NCBI RefSeq assembly: GCF_008905045.1
Contig: NZ_VWMY01000015.1
Coordinates: forward strand, 110,815 to 173,400
Direction of reading: 5' to 3'
Source: Streptomyces albicerus
Lineage (GTDB): Bacteria; Actinomycetota; Actinomycetes; Streptomycetales; Streptomycetaceae
DNA length: 62,586 bases
Position numbers and translations under genes: made by a program. The notes beneath the pieces were generated by a model. That model worked only from the letters and a program-made list of their open reading frames with translations, had not been told where the DNA came from and did not search any database. This document shows, piece by piece, positions 16,868 to 24,602 of this stretch. Numbering within the stretch: the stretch's first letter is position 1; every line of letters starts with the position of its first letter.

Positions 16868-18360
16868 CCGGGAACGGCCGCCCCATGACCCGGTACATCC
16901 GCCACGCCGCCGCCTTCTGCGCCCTGCTCCTGCTGGCGCTCCTCGCGAACGCCACCCGAATCCAGATCGTCCAGGCCCGCTCGTACGACGAGAATCCGGC
17001 CAACCGCCGCCACACGATCGCCCGTTACGGCCAGCCGCGCGGGAACATCCTCGTCGGGGGCAAGGCCGTCACCGGTTCCAAGGACTCCGGGGAGCAGTTC
17101 CGCTACGAACGGACGTACAAGAACGGCCCGTTGTACGCGCCCGTCACCGGCTTCGCCTCGCAGGTGTACGGGACGGACCTGCTGGAGGGCGCCGCGGACG
17201 GCGTGCTGGCCGGCACCGACCCGATGCTCTCGCCGCTCCCCCTGTGGAACGACCTCACACGGGCCCGCAACCCCGGCGGCAACGTCGTCACGACCCTCGA
17301 ACCGGCCGCGCAGCAGGCGGCGTACGCCGCGCTCGGCTCCCGGCGGGGCGCGGTGGCCGCGGTCGAGCCGTCCACGGGCCGGATCCTGGCACTGGTCTCC
17401 ACCCCTTCCTACGACCCCGAGGAGCTCTCCGGGACGGACTCGGCGGTGGCGGACGCGTGGGCGCGGCTGAACGGCGCCGCGGACAAACCGATGCTCAACC
17501 GGGCCGTACGGCAGACGTATCCGCCGGGCTCGACCTTCAAGGTGATCACCGCCGCGGCGGCCCTCGACGCGGGCGTGGTGCGTGACGTCGACGAGCCCAC
17601 CGAGTCCCCGGACCCGTACCGGCTGCCGGGCAGTTCGGCCCGGCTCACGAACGAGGTCGAGGGGTGCGCGAACGCCTCGCTGCGCTATGCCTTCGAGTGG
17701 TCGTGCAACACGGTCTTCGCCAAGCTGGGCGTGGACGTCGGACTGGCCGGCATGCGGACCAAGGCGGCCGAATTCGGCTTCAACGACCGGCAGTTGAAGA
17801 TCCCCTTCCGGGTCTCCCCCAGCACCTTCGACACACGGGTGGACGAGGCTCAGCTCGCGCTCTCCTCCATCGGCCAGTACAACACCCGGGCGACGCCCCT
17901 GCAGATGGCGATGGTCGCGGCGGCCGTCGCCAACCACGGCTCGGTGCGTACGCCCCACTTGGTGGAGCGGACGACCACCGACGACGGCGACACGGTGTCG
18001 ACGACCGGCCAACGCACCCTGCACCAGGCCATGAACGCCGCCACCGCAGTCCGGCTGCGCGAGCTGATGACGGACGTGGTGGAGGAGGGCACCGGCGAGA
18101 ACGCCGCCATCCACGGCGCCACGGTCGGCGGCAAGTCCGGCACCGCCCAGCACGGCATCCACAACTCCGGTACGCCGTACGCCTGGTTCATCTCCTGGGC
18201 CCAGGCGGACGACTCGATGGAGCCGGCGGTGGCCGTCGCGGTCGTCGTCGAGGACGCGGCGGCCGACCGGGGCGACATCAGCGGGGGCGGGGACGCGGCG
18301 CCGATCGCACGGGCCGTGATGGAGGCGGCGCTCAAGTCCTCATCCCGCGAAGGTGGTTGA
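16864..18360 (+). CDS. class B penicillin-binding protein (transpeptidase)
   Basis: A 498-residue PbpA/FtsI-type transpeptidase. It has an N-terminal membrane anchor (about residues 14-30) and a short dimerisation-like region. The transpeptidase motifs are S223-T-F-K226, S280-C-N282 and K424-S-G426; all are intact. It crosslinks peptidoglycan in partnership with the SEDS protein encoded immediately upstream, with which it overlaps by 4 bp. It has no PASTA repeats. Its 3' end overlaps the convergent NIT-kinase gene by 21 bp. Confidence 0.95.
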   Translation: MTGNGRPMTRYIRHAAAFCALLLLALLANATRIQIVQARSYDENPANRRHTIARYGQPRGNILVGGKAVTGSKDSGEQFRYERTYKNGPLYAPVTGFASQVYGTDLLEGAADGVLAGTDPMLSPLPLWNDLTRARNPGGNVVTTLEPAAQQAAYAALGSRRGAVAAVEPSTGRILALVSTPSYDPEELSGTDSAVADAWARLNGAADKPMLNRAVRQTYPPGSTFKVITAAAALDAGVVRDVDEPTESPDPYRLPGSSARLTNEVEGCANASLRYAFEWSCNTVFAKLGVDVGLAGMRTKAAEFGFNDRQLKIPFRVSPSTFDTRVDEAQLALSSIGQYNTRATPLQMAMVAAAVANHGSVRTPHLVERTTTDDGDTVSTTGQRTLHQAMNAATAVRLRELMTDVVEEGTGENAAIHGATVGGKSGTAQHGIHNSGTPYAWFISWAQADDSMEPAVAVAVVVEDAAADRGDISGGGDAAPIARAVMEAALKSSSREGG

Positions 18361-20361
18361 GGAGGACGACGAGGCCGATGACGTCGACGGGGCCGATGCG
18401 GTCGACGAGGCCGGCGGGTCCGGCTGCTGGACGAGCGTGGCGGGCAGCGCGATGTAGGCCGTGACGCCCGAGCCCTCGGTGGGCCGCAGCTCCACATGGG
18501 CGCCGAGCCGGGCCGCGAGCGTGCCCACCACATGGTGGCCCAGGAACCGGGTGGGGGCGGCGAGCAGGGACGTGCCGCCGCCGGACAGCAGGGCGTTGGA
18601 CTGGGCGAGCCGCTCGGCGGTCATACCGATGCCCCGGTCGACGACGGCCAGGCAGTACTCGCCCGCGTCACGCCAGCCGTGGATCTCGACGGACTGCGTG
18701 GGCGGGCTGAACATCAGGGCGTTCTCGACGAGTTCGGCGAGCAGATGGGAGAGCTCGGCGACGGCGTGGCCCCGGATGCGGCAGTACTCGACGCCCGCCA
18801 CGGCGACGCGCTGGTACTGCTCGACCTCGGCGACGGCCGACTGCACCACCTCGGCGACCGTGACCGTGCCGGGCCAGGAGCGGGCCGGTGCCTCCTCGCC
18901 CGCGAGGACGAGCAGCGACTCGGCGTTGCGCCGCATCCGCGTGGCCAGGTGGTCGAGTTCGAAGAGCTCGGCCAGGGAGTCCGGGTCGAGCTCCTGGCTC
19001 TCCAGCCTGGTGATCAGACCGAGCTGGCGGCCGAGGAGCGCCTGGTTGCGGCGGCCCAGACTGGCGAGGGACTCGGTGCTGTTGCGGCGCAGGACGGCCT
19101 GTTCCGCGGCGAGGCCGACGGCGGTTCGTTCGACGTTGCGCAGGGCGGCGGCGAGGCGGCCGATCTCCCGTGCGCTGCCCGGCACTTGGGGCTTCTCCGG
19201 ATCCGCGGCGACGGGGGTGTCGGGGTCTGCCTCCTGGATGCGCCGGACCGCGCCGGGCAGGCGGGAGCCCGCGACGGCGTCGGCCTCGTCGGCGAGCGCG
19301 CCCAGGGGGCGGGTGATGGAGCGGGCGGATAGGACGGCGAGCGCGGCGGCCACGGCGAGGATCAGCGCACCGAGGCCGAGGAAGCCGCCGAGCTGCCACG
19401 TGGCGGCACTGCCGGTCTCCTCCGCATGGGTGCGTACGCCGTCGCCGACGGTCCGCTGCACGCCGTGCAGGTCGTCGACGAGCGTCGTCATGTCGGCCCA
19501 CCAGCGGGCCGGGGCGACCCGGACCTGCGATCCGTCCGCGCCCCGCTCGGCCTGCCGCTCGTAGCCGGTGGCGCGCCGGGCGGCAGCCGTCTCGAAGGCG
19601 GCGTCGAGCGCCGACTGCTGTGCGGGGGTGGCGAGTTGGCGGAACTGGCCCAGCGCGGCCACGCGGGTCGCCCGGATCTCGGTGAAGTCGAGGTACTCGC
19701 CGGACCGGAAGCGGCCCGCCGCGAAGACGCCGTTCAGGGAGCCGCGTTCGAGGGCGACGGCCTCGGTGGCGCGGGCCAGGGCCTGAAGGGCCTGCACGCC
19801 TTCGGTGATAGGGCGGTCGCCGTCGGGCATGCCGGCCGACTCGGCGTCGATCAGGGTGGTGACAGCCTTGGTGTAGAAGCGGAGGGTGTCGGCGCGATCG
19901 GCGGTGCCGGTGTCGACGTGCGTCCGGGTCACGGTGAGGTCGCCGAGAGGGCGCCGGGCCTCGCCGAGGGCCGAGGCCGCGGCCCCGGCCAGATCGTCGC
20001 TCCCGTCCGAGAGCGCCGCACCCAGTTCCTCCTGGGCGTCGTCCGTACGCAACCGCTGCTTCTGCACGTCGTCCCGGTACTCCTTGGCACCCCCCAACAG
20101 CCCGTTGGTCAGGCCGCGTTCACGCTGCAGCTCCCGTACGAGATCCTGCACCCTCAGCAGGACGCCGACCTGGGCCTCGGTCTCCCGCGCGGCGGACCAG
20201 TCCTCGGCCCGGTCGGCGACGCCGAGCCCGGTCAGGGCGAGCAGCAGGCAGGTCGGCACTGCGAGGACGACGGCCATACGGCCTCGAATGGAGCCCCAGC
20301 CGGGGAAGCGGCCGGGGAGGCGGACGGACTGGTCAGGTCGGTGGAATCGGTTCCCCGTCAT
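18340..20361 (-). CDS. NIT-domain sensor kinase (CvnA-like, orphan)
   Basis: A 673-residue membrane kinase. TM1 is at about residues 28-48, followed by a nitrate/nitrite-sensing (NIT) type extracytoplasmic domain (about 60-310, QRERGLTNGLLGG and ERGSLNGVFAAG), TM2 at about 320-342 and a HAMP-like region. The CvnA-type dimer segment ELDHLATRMRRNAESLLVLAG and an HATPase_c domain with N-box LVENALMFSPP follow. It resembles the conservon kinases, but no cvnB, cvnC or cvnD follows. The C-terminus is a Ser/Thr/Ala tail that overlaps the PBP gene antisense by 21 bp. An 8-bp inverted repeat lies 34-59 bp upstream of the start. Confidence 0.9.
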   Translation of the reverse strand: MTGNRFHRPDQSVRLPGRFPGWGSIRGRMAVVLAVPTCLLLALTGLGVADRAEDWSAARETEAQVGVLLRVQDLVRELQRERGLTNGLLGGAKEYRDDVQKQRLRTDDAQEELGAALSDGSDDLAGAAASALGEARRPLGDLTVTRTHVDTGTADRADTLRFYTKAVTTLIDAESAGMPDGDRPITEGVQALQALARATEAVALERGSLNGVFAAGRFRSGEYLDFTEIRATRVAALGQFRQLATPAQQSALDAAFETAAARRATGYERQAERGADGSQVRVAPARWWADMTTLVDDLHGVQRTVGDGVRTHAEETGSAATWQLGGFLGLGALILAVAAALAVLSARSITRPLGALADEADAVAGSRLPGAVRRIQEADPDTPVAADPEKPQVPGSAREIGRLAAALRNVERTAVGLAAEQAVLRRNSTESLASLGRRNQALLGRQLGLITRLESQELDPDSLAELFELDHLATRMRRNAESLLVLAGEEAPARSWPGTVTVAEVVQSAVAEVEQYQRVAVAGVEYCRIRGHAVAELSHLLAELVENALMFSPPTQSVEIHGWRDAGEYCLAVVDRGIGMTAERLAQSNALLSGGGTSLLAAPTRFLGHHVVGTLAARLGAHVELRPTEGSGVTAYIALPATLVQQPDPPASSTASAPSTSSASSSSSTTFAG

Positions 20362-20394
20362 GTCCCGCGAGGCTAGGGGCGGGCCGGTGAGGGT

Positions 20395-20420
20395 CCGATG
20401 TCCACTCCGTAAGACATCGG
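20395..20420. promoter_or_regulatory. inverted repeat upstream of the NIT kinase gene
   Basis: CCGATGTC-N10-GACATCGG is a perfect 8-bp inverted repeat in the divergent gap between the NIT kinase and the DUF3291 gene. Placement near both starts suits an operator; the binding protein is unknown. Confidence 0.5.
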
Positions 20421-20550
20421 TTCACAGGTGCTCACGCGGCGCGGGGGCCCTCTGTGAGGCGGCCTGGTGAGAGGCATGTGCCGCGGCGCGGTGCCCGCTC
20501 CGTGAGACGGGGGGTGTTGCCCGCCCGCCGACCGACCTAACGTTCGGTAC

Positions 20551-21066
20551 ATGACTCGACCCGCAGCCGCGTACGAACTCGCCCAGGTCAACATCGCCCG
20601 CCTCAAAGCCCCGCTGGATTCCCCTCAGTTGAAGGACTTCGTCGACGCCCTCGACCCGGTGAACGCGGTCGCCGACGCCGCCGACGGTTTCGTCTGGCGC
20701 CTGCAGAGCGACTCCGGCGACGCGACGGACATCGCCGTCTTCGGCGACGACTGGCTGATCATCAACATGTCCGTGTGGCGCGACACCAACGCCCTCACCG
20801 CGTTCATGTACCAGGGGCAGCATCGCGAGCTCCTCGCCCGGCGCCGCGAGTGGTTCGAGCGGATCCAGGAGGCGATGGCGACCCTGTGGTGGGTGCCCGC
20901 CGGACACCGGCCGACGGTGGCCGAGGCGGAGGAGCGGCTGCTGCACCTGCGGGCGCACGGGGCCACGCCGTACGCGTTCACGCTGCGGACGCCGTTCCCG
21001 CCCGGGGAGGCGTTCCCTGCCGCTGGGGAGACCCGGGCCCTCCTGGATGTGGAGTGCCCGGTCTAG
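20551..21066 (+). CDS. DUF3291 protein
   Basis: A 171-residue protein that looks like an antibiotic-monooxygenase-like (dimeric alpha-beta barrel) DUF3291 member. Recognised patterns are YELAQVNIARLKAP at the N-terminus, FVWRLQS and VSVWRD-like (IINMSVWRD), then ALTAFMYQGQHRELL. Function unknown. TAACGT at 20538-20543 lies 7 nt upstream of the ATG and no Shine-Dalgarno is visible, which suggests a leaderless transcript. The stop is 2 bp from the convergent ferritin-like gene's stop. Confidence 0.85.
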   Translation: MTRPAAAYELAQVNIARLKAPLDSPQLKDFVDALDPVNAVADAADGFVWRLQSDSGDATDIAVFGDDWLIINMSVWRDTNALTAFMYQGQHRELLARRREWFERIQEAMATLWWVPAGHRPTVAEAEERLLHLRAHGATPYAFTLRTPFPPGEAFPAAGETRALLDVECPV

Positions 21067-21068
21067 GG

Positions 21069-22175
21069 CTACGACTCCGCCCCTGCCTCGATCGCCTCCT
21101 CCACCTCCGTCACCCGGGCCTGTTCCTCCGCGGCGAAGCGTTCCGCGTCCAGCTTTTCCGCCAGTTCCTCGTCCTGGGCCATGAGGAGGTCGAGGTTGGA
21201 GTTGCCCATGTCGAAGACGCCCATGTCGACGTAGGCCTGCTGGAGCCGTTTGCCCCACAGGCCGATGTCCTTGACGCAGGGGACGATGCGGGAGAACAGC
21301 AACTGGCGGAACAGGGCGAGGAATTCGGACTGCTCGCTGTACGCCTCCGCCTCCGCCTTGGGGATGCCGAAGTTCTCCAGGACCTCGACGCCGCGCAGCC
21401 GGTCGCGCATCAGATAGCAGCCCTCGATGACGAACTCCTCGCGTTCGCGGAGCTCGGCGTCGGTGAGCTGCTTGTAGTAGTCGCGCAGGGCCATGCGGCC
21501 GAAGGCCACGTGCCGGGCCTCGTCCTGCATCACGTACGCGAGGATCTGCTTGGGCAGCGGCTTGTCCGTGGTGTCCCTGATCATGCCGAACGCGGCGAGG
21601 GCCAGGCCCTCGATGAGGACCTGCATCCCGACGTACGGCATGTCCCAGCGGGAGTCGCGGAGGGTGTCGCCGAGGAGCAACTCGAGGTTGTCGTTGATCG
21701 GGTAGAGCATTCCGATCTTCTCGTGGAGGAAGCGGGCGTAGATCTCCGCGTGCCGCGCCTCGTCCATCGTCTGGGTCGCCGAGTAGAACTTGGCGTCCAG
21801 GTCGGGCACGGATTCGACGATGCGGGCCGCGCAGACCATGGCCCCCTGCTCACCGTGCAGGAACTGGCTGAACTGCCATGAGGTGAGGTGCTTGCGGAGT
21901 TCGCCCTTGTCGCGGTCGGTCATCGTCTCCCAGTACCGCGTGCCGTAGATCGAGATCGACTCGTCGGGGGTGCCCAGCGGATCGTGCGGGTCCACCTCCA
22001 GGTCCCAGTCGATCCGCTTCTGGCCGTCCCACTGCTTGTCCTTGCCCTTCTGGTACAGGGCCAGCAGGCGATCGCGGCCTTCGTCGTACTCCCAGCTGAA
22101 CCGTGCCGCGCCGGTCGCGGGCACCTGCCAGACGGGGGCTCCGGGGTCCTTGACGTACTGGTCGTAGGTCGGCAT
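21069..22175 (-). CDS. ferritin-like diiron protein
   Basis: A 368-residue four-helix-bundle protein of the ferritin/ribonucleotide-reductase-like group. Two diiron half-sites are visible: E...DEARHAEIY (about residues 137-145) and E...QDEARHVAFG (about 230-238), with Glu residues in GEQGAMV and IEGLALAAF completing the set. It begins MPTYDQYVKDPGAP; no signal peptide. A hydroxylase, desaturase or R2-like oxidase are all possible. It is divergent from the AurF-like gene (183 bp apart), so the two iron enzymes likely work together. Confidence 0.85.
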   Translation of the reverse strand: MPTYDQYVKDPGAPVWQVPATGAARFSWEYDEGRDRLLALYQKGKDKQWDGQKRIDWDLEVDPHDPLGTPDESISIYGTRYWETMTDRDKGELRKHLTSWQFSQFLHGEQGAMVCAARIVESVPDLDAKFYSATQTMDEARHAEIYARFLHEKIGMLYPINDNLELLLGDTLRDSRWDMPYVGMQVLIEGLALAAFGMIRDTTDKPLPKQILAYVMQDEARHVAFGRMALRDYYKQLTDAELREREEFVIEGCYLMRDRLRGVEVLENFGIPKAEAEAYSEQSEFLALFRQLLFSRIVPCVKDIGLWGKRLQQAYVDMGVFDMGNSNLDLLMAQDEELAEKLDAERFAAEEQARVTEVEEAIEAGAES

Positions 22176-22294
22176 GTCTCGCAGGCTCACACGTAGTAGA
22201 CGGCGGGTCAACAAGTTGCGCGAGAGGGATTGACGAGCTTGCTGACAGGCAGTCTCATAAGAGGTGACCGCCGGTAACTGGACTCTTTCCCCCG

Positions 22295-22336
22295 CTACTT
22301 CCCACTGCTTCCCGCTACAACTTCCCTCTACTTCCC
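22295..22336. repeat. phased pyrimidine-rich direct repeats between the diiron genes
   Basis: Four copies of a CTACTTCCC-like motif begin at 22295, 22305, 22315 and 22328, with variants CTGCTTCCC and CTACAACTTCCC. Spacing of about 10 bp puts them on one helix face. They lie just before the AurF-like gene. Confidence 0.55.
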
Positions 22337-22358
22337 GTACGACGAGGTGGGCACAGCC

Positions 22359-23288
22359 ATGACGACCGTGACGGAGGCCGAGGTGCTGCGCGATGCGCTC
22401 GGTCTGCTCAAGGACCGGGAGCAGGTGGCCGAGCGGCTGCTCGACTCCTCCGCGAAGCACTCGTTCGACCCCGACGAGGAGCTGGACTGGGACGCGCCCT
22501 TCGAGGAGGGGAAGTGGTTCTGGCCGCCGGAGTTGGTGTCGCTGTACGACACCCCGATGTGGAAGCGGATGAGCGAGGAGCAGCGGGTTCTGTTGTCGCA
22601 GCACGAGGCCGCCGCGCTGGCCTCGCTGGGGATCTGGTTCGAGATCATCCTGATGCAGCTGCTCGTGCGGCACATCTACGACAAGGCGGCGACGAGCGCG
22701 CATGTGCGCTACGCGCTGACCGAGATCGAGGACGAGTGCCGGCACTCGAAGATGTTCGCGCGGCTGATCGCGCGGGGCGGGACGCCGTGGTACCCGGTGA
22801 GCCGGCTGCACCAGAACCTGGGTCGCTTCTTCAAGACGGTGTCGACGACGCCGGGTTCGTTCACCGCCACTCTGCTGGGTGAGGAGGTGCTCGACTGGAT
22901 GCAGCGGTTGACGTTCCCGGACGAGCGGGTGCAGCCGTTGATCCGTGGGGTGACGCGGATCCACGTCGTGGAGGAGGCCCGGCATGTCCGCTACGCGCGT
23001 GAGGAACTCCGCCGGCAGATGGTCACCGCGCCGCGGTGGTCGCAGGAGTTCACGCGGGTGTCCTCCGGTGAGTTCGCGCGTGTCTTCTCGATCGCCTTCG
23101 TCAATCCGGAGGTCTACACGAACGTCGGCCTCGACAAGCGTGAGGCTCTCGCGCAGGTGAAGGCGAGCGGGCATCGACGGGAGGTCATGCAGACGGGTGC
23201 GAAGCGGTTGACTGATTTCCTGGACGACATAGGGGTGCTGCGAGGTGCCGGCCGGCGGCTGTGGAGGTCCTCGGGGCTACTGGCCTGA
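22359..23288 (+). CDS. AurF-like diiron oxygenase
   Basis: A 309-residue protein of the AurF (p-aminobenzoate N-oxygenase) diiron family. Probable ligands: E95 (GIWFE), E126 and H129 (EDECRH), E175/E176 (GEEVLDW), and H202, E206, H209 in HVVEEARH; the H-x3-E-x2-H spacing matches AurF. Characterised members oxidise aromatic amines, but the substrate here is unknown. Start at ATG 22359 is preferred; GTG 22347 is in frame. It is divergent from the ferritin-like gene and followed by a TetR gene. The stop codon lies within a terminator hairpin. Confidence 0.88.
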   Translation: MTTVTEAEVLRDALGLLKDREQVAERLLDSSAKHSFDPDEELDWDAPFEEGKWFWPPELVSLYDTPMWKRMSEEQRVLLSQHEAAALASLGIWFEIILMQLLVRHIYDKAATSAHVRYALTEIEDECRHSKMFARLIARGGTPWYPVSRLHQNLGRFFKTVSTTPGSFTATLLGEEVLDWMQRLTFPDERVQPLIRGVTRIHVVEEARHVRYAREELRRQMVTAPRWSQEFTRVSSGEFARVFSIAFVNPEVYTNVGLDKREALAQVKASGHRREVMQTGAKRLTDFLDDIGVLRGAGRRLWRSSGLLA

Positions 23289-23316
23289 AAGACGGGGGCG
23301 CAGCCCCCTCTTTCAG
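23285..23316 (+). terminator. hairpin at the end of the AurF-like gene
   Basis: CTGAAAGA-c-GGGGGC, loop GCA, GCCCCC-TCTTTCAG. The stem contains the stop codon of the AurF-like gene and runs directly into repeat copy 4. Confidence 0.75.
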
Positions 23317-23342
23317 GGGCGCGGGGAACTGCGCGACCAGCC
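23315..23342 (+). repeat. dispersed 3'-end repeat, copy 4
   Basis: Full copy of the GGCGCGGGGAACTGCGCG/ACCAGCC repeat, fused to the terminator stem of the AurF-like gene. Confidence 0.85.
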
Positions 23343-23400
23343 CCCACCCGCCCGCACCCGGCACACACCCCCCGCACCCCCGGGGGGCTACGCTGCGAGC

Positions 23401-24126
23401 ATGACCTCGGAGGCTCCCTCACGCGCGTACCGACGGCTCAGTGTCGAGGAGCGGCGGAGCCAGCTGCTGGACGCGGCGCTGTCGCTGTTCGCGCACCGGG
23501 CACCCGAAGAGGTCTCACTGGACGACGTGGCGGAGGCCGCCGGAGTCTCACGCCCCCTGGTGTACCGGTACTTCCCGGGCGGCAAGCAGCAGTTGTACGA
23601 GGCCGCCCTGCGCTCGGCCGCGGAAGAGCTGGAGCACTGCTTCGCCGAACCCCCGGACGGCCCGCTCACCGGGCGGCTCTCCAACGCCCTGGACCGTTAC
23701 CTCGCCTTCGTGGACCAGCACGACGCCGGCTTCAGCGCGTTGCTGCAGGGCGGAAGCGTCGTCGAGACGTCCCGCACGACGGCCATCGTGGACGGCGTAC
23801 GACGGGCCGCCGCCGAGCACATCCTGAGCCACCTGGACGTCGAGAAGCCGGGCCCCCGCCTGCGGATGACCGTCAGGATGTGGATCACGGCCGTCGAGGC
23901 GGCCTCGTTGATCTGGCTGGACGAGGAGAAGGAACCCCCGCTGGACGAGTTGCGGGACTGGCTCGTCGAGCAGTTCGTGGCCTGCCTGGTGGCCACCGCG
24001 GGACGCGATGCGCAGACCGCCACGGTCGTACGGGCCGCACTGGCGATGGAGGCCGCGGACGGCCCGATGGGCACGCTGGCCCGCCGGGTGCTGCCCGTGG
24101 TGAGCGACGCGGCGCACCTGCTGTGA
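23401..24126 (+). CDS. TetR/AcrR-family transcriptional regulator
   Basis: A 241-residue TetR regulator. The N-terminal HTH runs from RRSQLLDAALSLFA to VSRPLVYRYFPGGKQQLYEAAL. The rest is an all-helical ligand domain. It lies directly downstream of the AurF-like gene and may control the divergent diiron genes; the operator is not proven. No strong Shine-Dalgarno precedes the ATG. The next small gene starts 10 bp after its stop and is probably co-transcribed. Confidence 0.92.
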   Translation: MTSEAPSRAYRRLSVEERRSQLLDAALSLFAHRAPEEVSLDDVAEAAGVSRPLVYRYFPGGKQQLYEAALRSAAEELEHCFAEPPDGPLTGRLSNALDRYLAFVDQHDAGFSALLQGGSVVETSRTTAIVDGVRRAAAEHILSHLDVEKPGPRLRMTVRMWITAVEAASLIWLDEEKEPPLDELRDWLVEQFVACLVATAGRDAQTATVVRAALAMEAADGPMGTLARRVLPVVSDAAHLL

Positions 24127-24136
24127 CACTGGCTCC

Positions 24137-24496
24137 GTGAAGAGCGAAGACACCCCCTTCGAGGGCGGCCCCCTGGACGGCCGCGTGCTGCCGGTCCTGC
24201 TCGGCGCGACCGGACACCCGCCGAAGGTCTACCGCGTCCCGGTCCCGGACAAGGCCGGCGGCCCGCCGACGGTCCTCGTCTACCGGCGAGTGCAGGCGGG
24301 CACGAGCAGAAGGCTCAGCCTGCATCAGGGGTGGAAGTACGAGTACGACCCCTCGGGCAAGAGCGGCAAGCTCAAGTGGCCATGGTCCAAGCCAGAGGCC
24401 AAGCCCGACGCCAAGCCCGACGCCATGCCGGACACCGCGCCCGGCATCAAGCCAGACGCCACGCCGGACGGCAAGTCGGACGACACCGACGAGTGA
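24137..24496 (+). CDS. small hypothetical protein with KPDA repeats
   Basis: A 119-residue protein I do not recognise. Residues 1-85 are compact (FEGGPLDGRVLPVLLGATG, then YRVPVPDKAGG and VLVYRR). The last 35 residues are a Lys/Pro/Asp/Ala repeat tail (KPDAKPDAMPD type). Cytoplasmic by prediction, with no signal or membrane segment. The GTG start is 10 bp after the TetR stop, implying co-transcription. Confidence 0.7.
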   Translation: MKSEDTPFEGGPLDGRVLPVLLGATGHPPKVYRVPVPDKAGGPPTVLVYRRVQAGTSRRLSLHQGWKYEYDPSGKSGKLKWPWSKPEAKPDAKPDAMPDTAPGIKPDATPDGKSDDTDE

Positions 24497-24602
24497 CTTC
24501 GCTGGGCCGAACCGCCCACGGTCGGCGCGCGGAGTCCGCGCGCGCGTCTGATGCTCACGGTGCGGAGGAGCGGAAGGGCCGCCCCGCACCGGAGGTGATG
24601 AC

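Noticed and set aside
23285..23342. tRNA-like or small RNA gene
   Set aside because: Structure is explained by a terminator stem and the dispersed repeat; no cloverleaf or CCA end could be drawn.
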